DNA of 29,589 bases from JANMAT01 sp031359995 (GCA_031359995.1 JANMAT010000099.1:1-29589), one strand, 5' to 3'. Positions 15,023-24,842 are shown, counted from the stretch's first letter. Translations and numbers: made by a program. Notes: generated by a model not told the origin, from the letters alone.

Positions 15023-15634
15023 ATGCTCGACCACGTCTTCACCGATGCCATCAGCGCTTTGCGTGAGGCCTTCGAGACCGCTCTCCTCGAACGCCAGGCG
15101 TTCGAGGAGCACTTCCAGAGCGACATCCTCCTCGGCGACCTCATCTGGGAGACCAGCTACGGCCTGCCCGGCGAGGGCACGCCGCCGCGCGTCGTGGCCC
15201 ACGTGACGCTCGACTGGCCCACGTGGAGCCAGACCGCCTACCGGCGCTGGTACGTGGAGGAAGTGCTCGAAGAGGCGCCGGCGATCGAGCTCGAGATCGT
15301 GTTCCGCGTGCAGCGACTGGAGAAGCTGCCCGAGCCCGAGCGCTTCACCGAGATCCTCACGCCGACCAGCCCGCCCATCGGTGCCGAACCCATGGAACGG
15401 GCGGCACCCACCGTCGAGATCCAGTACGCCGACCGGCCGGGTGAGCCCATCTCCCACGCCATCGAGCTCACCTACGAGGGCCTCTACGAACTGGCCGAGG
15501 ACACGCTGGCCGACGGCTCCAACACGCTGCTCGACGAGCACTTCGGCGCGCTGGGCGCGTGGATCTCGTCGATGCTGGTGCGCCTGGGCGACCTGAAGCT
15601 CGACTACCTGCCCGCCGACACCGACGAGCCATAG
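15023..15634 (+). CDS. Hypothetical protein, acidic, no recognised domain
   Basis: A 203-residue soluble protein that I do not recognise. It is acidic, begins with an amphipathic helix (about 1-35, many Glu, Phe and Leu), and continues with alternating hydrophobic strands: PRVVAHVTLDWPTWSQTAYR near 54-73, AIELEIVFRVQRLEKLP near 87-103, and APTVEIQYADRPGEPISHAI near 127-146. This pattern suggests an alpha/beta fold. There is no signal peptide or membrane segment. Codon use matches the neighbours and a strong terminator follows the stop directly, so it is a real single-gene unit with its own -10 box. Trp-rich WPTWSQTAYRRWYVEE is the most distinctive segment. Confidence 0.75.
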   Translation: MLDHVFTDAISALREAFETALLERQAFEEHFQSDILLGDLIWETSYGLPGEGTPPRVVAHVTLDWPTWSQTAYRRWYVEEVLEEAPAIELEIVFRVQRLEKLPEPERFTEILTPTSPPIGAEPMERAAPTVEIQYADRPGEPISHAIELTYEGLYELAEDTLADGSNTLLDEHFGALGAWISSMLVRLGDLKLDYLPADTDEP

Positions 15635-15653
15635 AGCCCGGCGCCGGGCTTTT
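15635..15653 (+). terminator. Intrinsic terminator after the hypothetical gene
   Basis: AGCCCG, loop GCGC, then CGGGCT, followed by TTT, starting at the base after the TAG stop. The 16-base arm-loop-arm is itself a perfect palindrome. This is the only hairpin in the window with a clear T run. Confidence 0.65.
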
Positions 15654-15675
15654 CGGCTCGGCGCGACGCGGTCGG

Positions 15676-15681
15676 TACGGT
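15676..15681 (+). promoter_or_regulatory. -10 element TACGGT of the second crotonase gene
   Basis: TACGGT lies 6 bases before ATG 15688, with no ribosome site. Confidence 0.5.
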
Positions 15682-15687
15682 GCGCCC

Positions 15688-16470
15688 ATGACCGACGTCG
15701 TGCTGCTGGACGTGAGCGAGCGCATCGCCACCATCACCCTCAACCGGCCCGAGGCGCGCAACGCGCTCTCCAGCGAGGTGCTGCGGCGGCTGCCGGCCCT
15801 CATGACCGAGGCCGACGGACGCGACGACGTCGACGTGCTCATCCTCACCGGCGCCGACCCGGCGTTCTCGGCCGGGCTCGACCTGAAGGAGCTGGGCTCC
15901 ACCGCCGGCAACCTGAGCGACGGCGGCGCCGACGGCGGCACCAACCGCTCGGGCGTGCGGGGCCCGTTCCCGCCGCTGCGCAAGCCGCTCATCGGCGCCA
16001 TCAACGGCGTGGCCATCACCGGCGGGCTCGAGCTGGCCCTCAACTGCGACCTCCTGGTGGCGTCGGAGCGGGCCCGTTTCGGCGACACCCACAGCCGCGT
16101 CGGCGTGATGCCCGGCTGGGGCCTCACGGTGCTGCTCCCCCAGGCCATCGGCGTGCGCCGGGCGCGCGAGATGAGCTTCACCGGGAACTTCCTCACCGCC
16201 GAAGAGGCGTGGCACTTCGGGCTGGTGAACCACCTCGTCGCCCACGACGAACTGCTCCCTTTCTGCCGCACGCTGGCCACCGACATCATCGGCAACGACC
16301 AGCCGGGCGTGCGCCAGATCCGGGCGACGTACGCCGAGATCTGGGGCGAGGCCGACGGCTGGGAGGCCGAGGCGCGCGACGGGCTGGCGTGGAAGCGGGC
16401 CACGTTCTCGGCCGACGAGGTCGAGCGCCGCCGTCAGGCCATCGTCGCCCGCGGCCGGACCCAGAACTGA
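15688..16470 (+). CDS. Enoyl-CoA hydratase/isomerase (crotonase) family protein
   Basis: A 260-residue crotonase. The opening ITLNRPEARNALS is at 16-28, the first oxyanion segment FSAGLDLKEL at 60-69, and the second NGVAITGGLELALNCD ends at 121. Glu115 aligns with catalytic Glu144 of rat enoyl-CoA hydratase, but His135 (in RFGDTHSRVG) replaces Glu164. A D-T-H in this place with a following MPGWGLTVLLPQ is characteristic of an actinobacterial EchA subgroup whose reaction is not established. A fatty acid or steroid-type degradation role is inferred only from the family. It stands alone between a terminator and a convergent gene whose stop is 4 bases away. Confidence 0.87.
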   Translation: MTDVVLLDVSERIATITLNRPEARNALSSEVLRRLPALMTEADGRDDVDVLILTGADPAFSAGLDLKELGSTAGNLSDGGADGGTNRSGVRGPFPPLRKPLIGAINGVAITGGLELALNCDLLVASERARFGDTHSRVGVMPGWGLTVLLPQAIGVRRAREMSFTGNFLTAEEAWHFGLVNHLVAHDELLPFCRTLATDIIGNDQPGVRQIRATYAEIWGEADGWEAEARDGLAWKRATFSADEVERRRQAIVARGRTQN

Positions 16471-16474
16471 GGCG

Positions 16475-17620
16475 TCAGATCGCGGCGCCGCGCGCCTTCA
16501 GCTCGGCGATGATCACGTCGAGCACGTTCCTGGCGAGGTAGTTCACGCCGTCGGTGTTGAGGTGGAAGCCGTCGGTCTTGCGGACCTGCTTCAGATCGCC
16601 GTCGACCACGATGTAGTCGGCGTAGTTGCCCTCGGGGCTCTCGAACAGGGCCCACGTGTCGACGTAGGCGATGCCGCGCCTGGCCGCCTCGTTCTGGCAC
16701 ACCTGGCGGATGACGGCCAGCTCGGCCGTCTTGGCGTCGTCACGGTTGTTGGGCACGCCGACCCAGACGAGCTTGCGGTTCTCGGCGTTCAGCAGGTCCA
16801 TGGTGGCGCCCACGCGGCGGGCGTACTCCACGGCCCACTTCGGGTCGAGCACCGACTGGATGTCCTGCCCGCCCGGCATGGGGATGCCCTGGGTGTCGTT
16901 GCCGCCGAACTCGACCACCACCACGTCGGGCTTCAGCGATGCCATGTCGGCCTTCAGCTGGGCCGGCCAGTTGTAGCGGTCGGGGCGCACCAGGCCGGTG
17001 CCGACCTCGGCCCGCACCGCGGTGCGCACCACGCCGGTGTCCTCGGACAACGCCTGCAGCGGGATGGCGAGGTCCTTGCCCAACGAGTCACCGGCGATGT
17101 AGAGCAGCGCCTTGTCGGCCTTGGTGGGCACCTTGGGGCCGGCGGGCAGGGTGGGCACGGTGGGGTCGCCGGCCGAGGCGGCAGTGCCGTCGGCGGGCAC
17201 GGTGGTGGCGTTCGGGTCGCCGACCACGGTGGTGGCGTTCGGATCGGCCGCCGCGGTCGTGTCGCCGGTGCCGTCGGCCGCCGTGGTGTCGGTGGCCGCG
17301 GCGCCGTCGAGCCCGGCTTCGGCGAAGCCGGCGCCGCCCGGCCGACGCTCGTCGATGGCCCGGCCCGGCCGGGTCAACTGGAACGCACCCGAGAGCGACT
17401 TCAACCAGCCCGTCACCGTCATGGCCGGCTTGCGCACGTCGGACGACGTGGGCAGGTCTTCGGCCATGCGGTGCAGGTGCTGCGCGTTCAGCAACGAGGC
17501 CACGAGGAAGCACACGAGACCGGCGATCAGGACCTGGAACGCCGACGACGGCCGGTTGCCCGAGCGCCGGGGGCGTTCGGGCGGGTGCGTCGGTCGGCGA
17601 GGGGGCGAGGTGGTCGTCAC
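16475..17620 (-). CDS. Membrane-anchored SGNH hydrolase, partner of the MBOAT protein
   Basis: A 381-residue protein. A basic, Pro-rich N-terminus precedes a membrane segment at 27-44 (SAFQVLIAGLVCFLVASL), placing the rest outside the membrane. A Thr/Ala/Asp/Gly linker covers about 105-165. The SGNH domain follows: block I IAGDSLG with Ser179, Gly-Asn in GGND at 239-242, and block V as Asp350-x-x-His353 in TDGFHLN, so the catalytic set is complete. Such proteins beside MBOAT acyltransferases (AlgI/AlgJ- or PatA/PatB-like pairs) complete O-acyl transfer to polysaccharides outside the cell. GTG 17620 lies two bases after the MBOAT stop, so the genes are co-transcribed; the frame upstream of it overlaps the MBOAT gene and is not coding. 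Confidence 0.87.
   Translation of the reverse strand: MTTTSPPRRPTHPPERPRRSGNRPSSAFQVLIAGLVCFLVASLLNAQHLHRMAEDLPTSSDVRKPAMTVTGWLKSLSGAFQLTRPGRAIDERRPGGAGFAEAGLDGAAATDTTAADGTGDTTAAADPNATTVVGDPNATTVPADGTAASAGDPTVPTLPAGPKVPTKADKALLYIAGDSLGKDLAIPLQALSEDTGVVRTAVRAEVGTGLVRPDRYNWPAQLKADMASLKPDVVVVEFGGNDTQGIPMPGGQDIQSVLDPKWAVEYARRVGATMDLLNAENRKLVWVGVPNNRDDAKTAELAVIRQVCQNEAARRGIAYVDTWALFESPEGNYADYIVVDGDLKQVRKTDGFHLNTDGVNYLARNVLDVIIAELKARGAAI
17198..17244. repeat. Tandem repeat in the SGNH linker
   Basis: A 20-base segment at 17198-17217 recurs at 17225-17244 with one change (period 27). It encodes two copies of DPNATTV in the linker. It is a simple in-frame linker duplication. Confidence 0.7.
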
Positions 17621-17622
17621 GG

Positions 17623-19104
17623 TCAGAACTGGAAGTAGATGAAGGGGGCGACGCCCTTGGGCCGCAGGTGCTCGATGGCGAAGAACGCCAACCCGAGGGT
17701 AACGCCCTGGGCCAGCGCGGGGAGTCGCGAGAAGCGTCGCACGCCGGTGACGGTGATCTCGGCGGGCACGAACTGGGCGGCCAGCATGGCGGCCACCACG
17801 GCGATCACGCCCGGCGTCACCAGGTTGGGCAGGCCGCTGTGGAAGCCCCACCCGCTCGCGATGCGACCGATCATCTGAGTGGCCAGATCGAAGCTGGCGG
17901 CCCGGAAGAAGATCCACGCGAAGCACACGACGTGGAACGTGAGGAACCAGCCACCGATGCGCGACCACACGGTCGGCCCGGCGTCGAAGCCCAGGGCGTC
18001 ACGCCGGCTGTGCCAGAAGCGCTCGGCGGCGAGCCCGAGCCCGTGGATGGCGCCCCACAGCACGAACTTCAGATCGGCGCCGTGCCACAGGCCCCCGAGC
18101 AGCATGGTGAGCGACAGGTTCACGTAGGTGCGGGTCTCGCCCCGTCGGTTGCCCCCGAGCGGGATGTACAGGTAGTCGCGCAACCAGCGCGACAGCGTCA
18201 TGTGCCAGCGGCGCCAGAAGTCCTGCAGCGACACGGCCCGGTACGGCGCATCGAAGTTCGGGGGGAAGCGGATGCCGAGCAGCAGGGCCAGGCCGATGGC
18301 GATGTCGGTGTAGCCGGAGAAGTCGGCGTAGATCTGCACCGCGTAGCTGTAGGTGGCCACCAGGTTCTCGGCCGCGCTGAAGCCGCGCGGGTTGCTGAAC
18401 ACGGGGTCGACGATCCAACGGGCCAGGTTGTCGGCGACGACCACCTTCTTCACCATGCCGGCCACGATGAGCCGGAACGCCAGCGATGCGTCGATGCGAC
18501 GGGGGTCGAAGCGCTCGTGCAACTGGGGCAGGAACTCGCGGGCCCGCACGATGGGACCGGAGATCACGTGGGAGAAGAACGACAGGTAGCAGGCGAAGTC
18601 GATCAGCGTGTGCGGCCGCAGCTCCTCGCGATACGTGTCGATCACGTACGACAGGGCCTGGAAGATGTAGAAGGACACCGCGACCGGCACGATCACCGTG
18701 CGCGCCGGCAGGAGCTCGAGCTTCAGGTCGTCGCGGAAGAAGTTGTAGTACTTGAAGTAGCCGAGCACCGCGAGGTCGCCGACCACGCCGACGGTGGCCC
18801 ACACCTTGCGGACCCGGGCCGCGTGCGACTCGGCCACCCCCACCGCGACCACCTGGTTGGCCACCGTGACCCCGGCGAACAGGGCCGGGTAGTGCCACTT
18901 GCGCCACCACGCGACCCAGTCGAGCGACGAGGTCAGCGGCATGCCCTGCCACGGGGTCCAGTGACCCTTGAACGCGAACGCGTAGAAGACGTAGCTCGCC
19001 GCGATCAGGAAAAGCTTCCATCGGCGCGGGCGCGGCCGCAGGAGCCACGAGCCGACGAAGACGATCGGGAAGAAGATGCCGAACTGGATGGTGGGGAAGA
19101 GCAC
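17623..19104 (-). CDS. MBOAT family O-acyltransferase, AlgI-like
   Basis: A 493-residue multi-pass membrane protein of the AlgI/PatA-type MBOAT family. The typical start LFPTIQFGIFFPIVF forms the first membrane helix; the family signature LQDFWRRWHMTLSRWLRDYLYIPLGGNR begins near residue 293, followed by LLGGLWHGADLKFVLWGAIHG with the two invariant histidines, His341 and His354 (the catalytic one). Several further helices close the protein. It would move acyl groups, often acetyl, across the membrane for transfer to a polysaccharide by the SGNH protein encoded 2 bases downstream. GTG 19104 is preferred because homologues begin MLF at this place; GTG 19116 is possible. The polymer modified is unknown. 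Confidence 0.9.
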   Translation of the reverse strand: MLFPTIQFGIFFPIVFVGSWLLRPRPRRWKLFLIAASYVFYAFAFKGHWTPWQGMPLTSSLDWVAWWRKWHYPALFAGVTVANQVVAVGVAESHAARVRKVWATVGVVGDLAVLGYFKYYNFFRDDLKLELLPARTVIVPVAVSFYIFQALSYVIDTYREELRPHTLIDFACYLSFFSHVISGPIVRAREFLPQLHERFDPRRIDASLAFRLIVAGMVKKVVVADNLARWIVDPVFSNPRGFSAAENLVATYSYAVQIYADFSGYTDIAIGLALLLGIRFPPNFDAPYRAVSLQDFWRRWHMTLSRWLRDYLYIPLGGNRRGETRTYVNLSLTMLLGGLWHGADLKFVLWGAIHGLGLAAERFWHSRRDALGFDAGPTVWSRIGGWFLTFHVVCFAWIFFRAASFDLATQMIGRIASGWGFHSGLPNLVTPGVIAVVAAMLAAQFVPAEITVTGVRRFSRLPALAQGVTLGLAFFAIEHLRPKGVAPFIYFQF

Positions 19105-19114
19105 AGCGGGCCCC

Positions 19115-19120
19115 ACGGTA
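19115..19120 (-). promoter_or_regulatory. -10 element TACCGT of the MBOAT-SGNH operon
   Basis: On the minus strand TACCGT is followed by 10 bases and GTG 19104. A 6-bp hairpin (CCCGGG at 19150-19155 and 19160-19165) lies further upstream. Confidence 0.35.
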
Positions 19121-19243
19121 CCGAGACGGGCCCTGCGGATCGGGGACCGCCCGGGCACCCCCGGGTTTGTAACCGGACAACCCCGGACACAGGTCACTGT
19201 GTCGGTTCGGTCGCGAGACCCCCACCGGCCCGGAACGGCTTAG

Positions 19244-19249
19244 TAGTCT
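19244..19249 (+). promoter_or_regulatory. -10 element TAGTCT of the nucleoside-uptake operon
   Basis: TAGTCT stands 33 bases before ATG 19283, leaving room for a short leader with an AAGGGGAG ribosome site at 19269-19276. Upstream, CCGGACA occurs twice 11 bases apart (about 19173-19190), and CACAG/CTGTG form a small inverted repeat. Any of these could bind a regulator. No clear -35 is visible. Confidence 0.4.
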
Positions 19250-19282
19250 CGTTTCACACCCAACCTTCAAGGGGAGAGAACA

Positions 19283-20428
19283 ATGCAAAAGCGACGCGTC
19301 GCCGTTGCCGGTTTCGGCCTGGCCATGGCGCTCGTAGCTGCGGCCTGTGGCAGCAGCAGCACCACCAAGGGCGCCGCCGGCGCCACCACGACGGCCAAGG
19401 CCGCCGCCGGAGCCACCACGACGGCCAAGGCCGGAGCCGCCACGACGGCTGCCGCCGGCGGGGCCACCACGACGGCCAAGGCCGCCGCTGGAAAGAAGGG
19501 CGGCAAGATGGCCATCCTGTTCGACCTGCGCGGTCGGGGCGACAAGTCGTTCAACGACTCCGCCGCCGTCGGCCTCGACAAGGGCAAGGCCGAGTTCGGC
19601 TTCACCGCCACCGAGGGCGTCCGCACCGGCAACGACACCGCCGAACTGCTGAAGAAGTCGGTCGACGACAAGAACACCCTCATCGTCGGCGTGGGCTTCG
19701 CCTGGGCCGAGGAGATGAAGAAGTCGGCCACCGCCAACAGCGGCGTGCACTACGCCATCGTCGACGACGCCAGCATCGACCTGCCCAACGTGTCGGGTCT
19801 GGTGTTCAAGGCCAACGAGGGCTCGTTCCTCGTCGGTGCCGCCGCCGCCCTGAAGTCGAAGTCAGGTTCCATCGGCTTCATCGGTGGCGTCGACATCCCG
19901 CTGATCCAGGACTTCTTCGTCGGCTTCGAGGCCGGCGCGAAGGCCGTGAACCCGGCTATCAAGATCGACGCCAAGTACATCTCGCCGGCCGGCGACTTCT
20001 CCGGCTTCGCCGACCCGGCCAAGGCCAAGACCATCGCCCTCAAGCAGTACGAGGACGGCGCCGACGTGGTGTACCACGCGGCCGGCGGTTCCGGTGACGG
20101 CCTGTTCGGTGCGGCCAAGGAGTTCAGCGCCAAGGGCAAGAAGGTGTGGGCCATCGGCGTCGACTCCGACCAGGCCCTCACCCAGCCGGCCGACCTGGCC
20201 CCGTTCATCCTCACCTCGATGATCAAGCACGTCGACGTGGCCGTGTACGAGACCATGAAGGCCGAAGCTGCGGGCACCTTCAAGGGTGGCGTGCGCGTGT
20301 TCTCGGCCAAGGACGGCGGTGTCGACTACGCCACCACCGGTGGCAACCTCGACGACGTGAAGGCCAAGCTGGACGGCTACAAGGCCGACATCGCCAGCGG
20401 CAAGATCACCGTGCCGACGAAGGCCTGA
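19283..20428 (+). CDS. BMP/PnrA family substrate-binding lipoprotein, nucleoside importer
   Basis: A 381-residue lipoprotein. The signal peptide ends at LVAAA before Cys22; an Ala/Thr/Lys/Gly-rich tether fills 23-73. The BMP family domain then shows RGDKSFNDSAAVGL near 86-99, matching the D-K-S-F-N motif of PnrA and BmpA; VGVGFAWAEEMKK; the GFIGGVDIPLI segment; and GVDSDQA near 292, all usual ligand-binding loops. PnrA-type proteins bind purine nucleosides. The following ATPase, two permeases and cytidine deaminase make a nucleoside importer the best reading. A consensus ribosome site precedes ATG 19283, unlike the leaderless genes around it, suggesting higher expression of this component. 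Confidence 0.9.
   Translation: MQKRRVAVAGFGLAMALVAAACGSSSTTKGAAGATTTAKAAAGATTTAKAGAATTAAAGGATTTAKAAAGKKGGKMAILFDLRGRGDKSFNDSAAVGLDKGKAEFGFTATEGVRTGNDTAELLKKSVDDKNTLIVGVGFAWAEEMKKSATANSGVHYAIVDDASIDLPNVSGLVFKANEGSFLVGAAAALKSKSGSIGFIGGVDIPLIQDFFVGFEAGAKAVNPAIKIDAKYISPAGDFSGFADPAKAKTIALKQYEDGADVVYHAAGGSGDGLFGAAKEFSAKGKKVWAIGVDSDQALTQPADLAPFILTSMIKHVDVAVYETMKAEAAGTFKGGVRVFSAKDGGVDYATTGGNLDDVKAKLDGYKADIASGKITVPTKA
19382..19484. repeat. Three copies of a 22-base repeat in the lipoprotein tether
   Basis: The same 22 bases occur at 19382-19403, 19412-19433 and 19463-19484 with no mismatch. In frame they encode ATTTAKA units in the spacer between Cys22 and the folded domain. The exact identity at DNA level suggests recent slippage or duplication. 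Confidence 0.8.
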
Positions 20429-20437
20429 TCGATCGAG

Positions 20438-20443
20438 TAGAAA
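20438..20443 (+). promoter_or_regulatory. Possible internal -10 element TAGAAA before the ABC ATPase gene
   Basis: TAGAAA ends 7 bases before GTG 20451, inside the 22-base gap after the lipoprotein stop. There is no ribosome site, so the ATPase may be read from its own leaderless message as well as from the upstream promoter. Confidence 0.35.
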
Positions 20444-20450
20444 TCCGGTC

Positions 20451-22069
<1,619 letters not shown>

Positions 22070-22073
<4 letters not shown>

Positions 22074-23194
22074 ACCGCCAGAAGGTCTTCTACGCGGTGG
22101 CCGCGCCCGTCACCGCCATCGTCGCCGCGCTGGTGGTGACGGCGCTGGCCCTGCTGGCCGGCAGCCACAACCCGTTCGTGGCCTACGGCAAGATGATCCA
22201 CTACGCGGCGTCCACCGACTCGGTCATGGTCATCCTCAACAAGTCGCTGCCGTTGTTCATCTCGGGCCTGGCCGTGGCCATCGGGTTCAAGATGAACATG
22301 TTCAACATCGGCGTCGACGGCCAGTACCGCCTGGCCACCATCGTCGCCGCCGCGGTGGGCGCCCAGCTGCACCTGCCCGGGCCCATCCAGATCGCCGTGA
22401 TCATGCTCGTCGGCATGATCATCGGCGCCATGTACGCCAGCATCGCCGGCCTGCTGAAGGCCTACCGCAACGTGAACGAGGTCATCGCCACGATCATGTT
22501 GAACGGCATCGCCGCCAGCATCATCGGCGTGCTGGTGAAGTGGAAGTCGGTGTTCGTGGCCACCGGCTTCTCCCGTGGCACCAAGGAGCTGCCCCGCTCC
22601 GGCTGGATGCCCACCCTGAACCGTGTGATCTCGTGGACGGGCTTCCACCTGCCCAAGGGCACCGTGCTCTACGGCTGGCTCGTCATCGCCGTCGTCGTCG
22701 GCGTGACCTTCCACTTCGTGATCACCCGCACGCGCTTCGGCTACGACCTGCGGGCCTCGGGCGTGAACGCCGGCGCCGCCCTGGTGTCGGGCGTCGACCC
22801 CAAGCGCATGATCGTGCGCACCATGCTCATCAGCGGCGCCCTGGCCGGCCTCGTGGGCATGCCGATCCTGCTGAACGACACCCACAAGTTCACCACCGAG
22901 TTCCCGTCGAACTACGGCTTCGCCGGCATCGCCGTGGCCCTCGTCGGGCGCCAGAAGGCCGGTGGCATCGCCGCCGCCGCTGTGCTGTTCGCCCTGATCG
23001 AACGCTCGGCCCAGGTGCTGCCCGACCCACCGCTGTTCGCACCGAAGGAGATCGGCACCATCATGCAGGGCACCATGATCCTGTCGGCCGTCATCGCCTA
23101 CGAGGTGATCCGCCGGCGGGCCCAGGCCGCCGCGGTGCACGAGGCGGCCCAGAAGTCCGCCGCCGGCCACACCCTCGCCGGAGCGGCGTCGTGA
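22070..23194 (+). CDS. ABC transporter permease 1, nucleoside importer
   Basis: A 374-residue inner membrane permease of the BPD_transp_2 family. A hydrophobic N-terminal helix (residues 7-30) is followed by the periplasmic loop and then LFISGLAVAIGFKMNMFNIGVDGQ, the family's hallmark near 61-84. KAYRNVNEVIATIMLNGIA near 129-147 and RASGVNAGAA near 227-236 are the conserved segments that contact the ATPase. It resembles NupB/YufP-type permeases. GTG 22070 overlaps the ATPase stop and a GGAGG ribosome site lies at 22061-22065; the same overlap repeats at its own end. Confidence 0.9.
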
Positions 23195-24456
23195 GCACCG
23201 CCCTCACCGCCCCCGACGTGACCGCTCCCACCGGCTGGTGGTCGGGCCTCAGCAAGCGCCAGCGCACCCTGCTCATCGCCACCGGTGTCTTCCTGGTGCT
23301 GGCCGTGGTGCGGGCCGTCTCGGGCGAGAACGACCTCACCTCCAGCTTCACGGTCACCGCCACCATCGCCGCCATGTTGCCCATCGCCATGGCCGGTCTG
23401 GGCGGTCTCGTGGCCGAACGGTCGGGCATCGTGAACATCGGCCTCGAGGGCATGATGATCCTGGGCACCTGGGGCTGCGGCTTCTTCGGCTACCACTGGG
23501 GCCCGGTCGCCGCGCTGATCGGTGCCGCCGTCGGCGGTGCCGTGGGCGGCCTGCTGCACGCGTTGGCCACCGTCACCTTCGGCGTCGACCACGTGGTGTC
23601 GGGCGTGGCCATCAACCTGCTGGCGTTCGGCTGGGCCCGGTTCCTGGCCGGGTCGCTGTTCAAGGGCCGCGGCGCCGGGTCCGAGACCAACTCCCCCGGC
23701 TTCGACACCCACGTGGTCACCATCCGCGTGCCCGGCATGGGCGACGGCCAGTTCATGGCCAAGCTGGAGAAGAAGCACTGGGCCGTGCTCTCGGATCTGG
23801 CGGGGTTGATCCGCGGCCTGAGCGTGTGGAAGTTCGAACAGCTCGTCGCCATCGCCCTGGTGCCGTTCATCGGCTGGCTCGTGTGGAAGACCCGCTTCGG
23901 CCTGCGCCTGCGGGCCAGCGGCGAGATGCCCTCGGCCGGCGACTCGCTGGGCGTGAACGTCTACAAGATCCAGTACGTCTCGCTCGCCCTGTCGGGCGCC
24001 ATGGCCGGTGTGGCCGGCGGCCTGCTCGTGCTCAACAACAACGGCGTGTACCAGGAGGGCCAGACGGCCAACCGCGGGTACCTGGGCCTGTCGGCGCTGA
24101 TCTTCGGCAACTGGCGACCGGCCGGCGTGGTGGCCGGCTCCACGCTGTTCGGCTTCTTCGACAGCATCCAGCTCACCGCGTCGAGCGCGGTGCGCGCCCT
24201 CTACCTGGCCGCCGCCGTGGCTGCCGCCGTGGGGGCCGTGCTGTTCTTCCGCCGGGGGAACAAGCCGAAGGCGGCCGCCTCGCTGGCCCTCGGCGTCGGC
24301 ATGCTCATCCTGTTCATCTCGAAGTTCAAGCTGAACGAGGACATGGTGAAGTCGCTGCCCTACTTCGCCACGCTGGTGGTGCTCACGGTGTTCTCGCGGC
24401 GCTTGCGACCGCCGGCGTGGGCCGGGCGCGTGTGGCGCAAGGGGCAGAGCACGTGA
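23191..24456 (+). CDS. ABC transporter permease 2, nucleoside importer
   Basis: A 421-residue permease related to NupC/YufQ. MLPIAMAGLGGLVAERSGIVNIGLEGMM near 60-87 is the family hallmark; VDHVVSGVAINLLAFG and LRASGEMPSAGDSLGVNVYK are the later conserved parts. It is longer than the usual 300-320 residues because of an N-terminal segment, an internal charged insertion (about 160-200) and two extra hydrophobic segments near the C-terminus. Similar long forms occur in actinobacterial clusters. GTG 23191 overlaps the permease 1 stop; its stop overlaps the deaminase start, so the last four genes of the operon are coupled. Confidence 0.9.
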   Translation: MSTALTAPDVTAPTGWWSGLSKRQRTLLIATGVFLVLAVVRAVSGENDLTSSFTVTATIAAMLPIAMAGLGGLVAERSGIVNIGLEGMMILGTWGCGFFGYHWGPVAALIGAAVGGAVGGLLHALATVTFGVDHVVSGVAINLLAFGWARFLAGSLFKGRGAGSETNSPGFDTHVVTIRVPGMGDGQFMAKLEKKHWAVLSDLAGLIRGLSVWKFEQLVAIALVPFIGWLVWKTRFGLRLRASGEMPSAGDSLGVNVYKIQYVSLALSGAMAGVAGGLLVLNNNGVYQEGQTANRGYLGLSALIFGNWRPAGVVAGSTLFGFFDSIQLTASSAVRALYLAAAVAAAVGAVLFFRRGNKPKAAASLALGVGMLILFISKFKLNEDMVKSLPYFATLVVLTVFSRRLRPPAWAGRVWRKGQST

Positions 24457-24842
24457 GCCCCACCATCGACTGGGACGCCCTGCGGGCCGCCGCGCTGGCG
24501 GTGGCCGAGAAGGCGTACGCGCCGTACTCGGAGTTCCACGTGGGCGCGGCGGCGCTGGTGGACGACGGCCGCATCATCACCGGCTGCAACGTGGAGAACG
24601 CCAGCTACGGGCTGGGCCTGTGCGCCGAGTGTGCACTGGTGTCGATCCTGCACGTCACCGGCGGCGGCCGGTTGGTCGCCGTGGTCACCGTGGGCAACGG
24701 CCGCCCCGTCATGCCGTGCGGCCGGTGCCGCCAGCTCCTGTTCGAGCACGGCGGCCACGAGCTCCTGGTCGACGGCACGGGCGAACCCCTGCCCATGTCC
24801 GTCGTGCTCCCCCACGCCTTCGGCCCCGCCGACATCTTCTAG
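24453..24842 (+). CDS. cdd: Cytidine deaminase
   Basis: A 129-residue homotetrameric-type cytidine deaminase. AYAPYSEFHVGAA at 21-33 is the substrate-binding start, CNVENASYGLGLCAE holds the zinc ligand Cys57 and catalytic Glu59, and PCGRCRQ supplies Cys89 and Cys92. It converts cytidine and deoxycytidine to uridine forms, so imported nucleosides enter pyrimidine salvage. The usual downstream partners in such operons (thymidine phosphorylase, adenosine deaminase) are absent here; an unrelated exporter converges on it instead. GTG 24453 overlaps the permease stop by four bases. Confidence 0.93.
   Translation: MSPTIDWDALRAAALAVAEKAYAPYSEFHVGAAALVDDGRIITGCNVENASYGLGLCAECALVSILHVTGGGRLVAVVTVGNGRPVMPCGRCRQLLFEHGGHELLVDGTGEPLPMSVVLPHAFGPADIF

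Noticed and set aside
17198..17244. Short direct repeats as a possible CRISPR array
   Set aside because: They are in-frame coding repeats of a linker with 7-base spacing, not repeat-spacer units.
19150..19168. CCCGGG-CACC-CCCGGG followed by TTT as an intrinsic terminator
   Set aside because: It lies between divergent genes, so no transcript is expected to end there; the stem is only 6 bp and self-complementary GC hexamers are common here.
16939..20097. A 1052-codon open frame on the plus strand across the SGNH, MBOAT and BMP genes
   Set aside because: It runs antisense or out of frame to genes with complete motifs, and its product is Arg/Gly/Pro-rich, as expected for a shadow frame in very GC-rich DNA.
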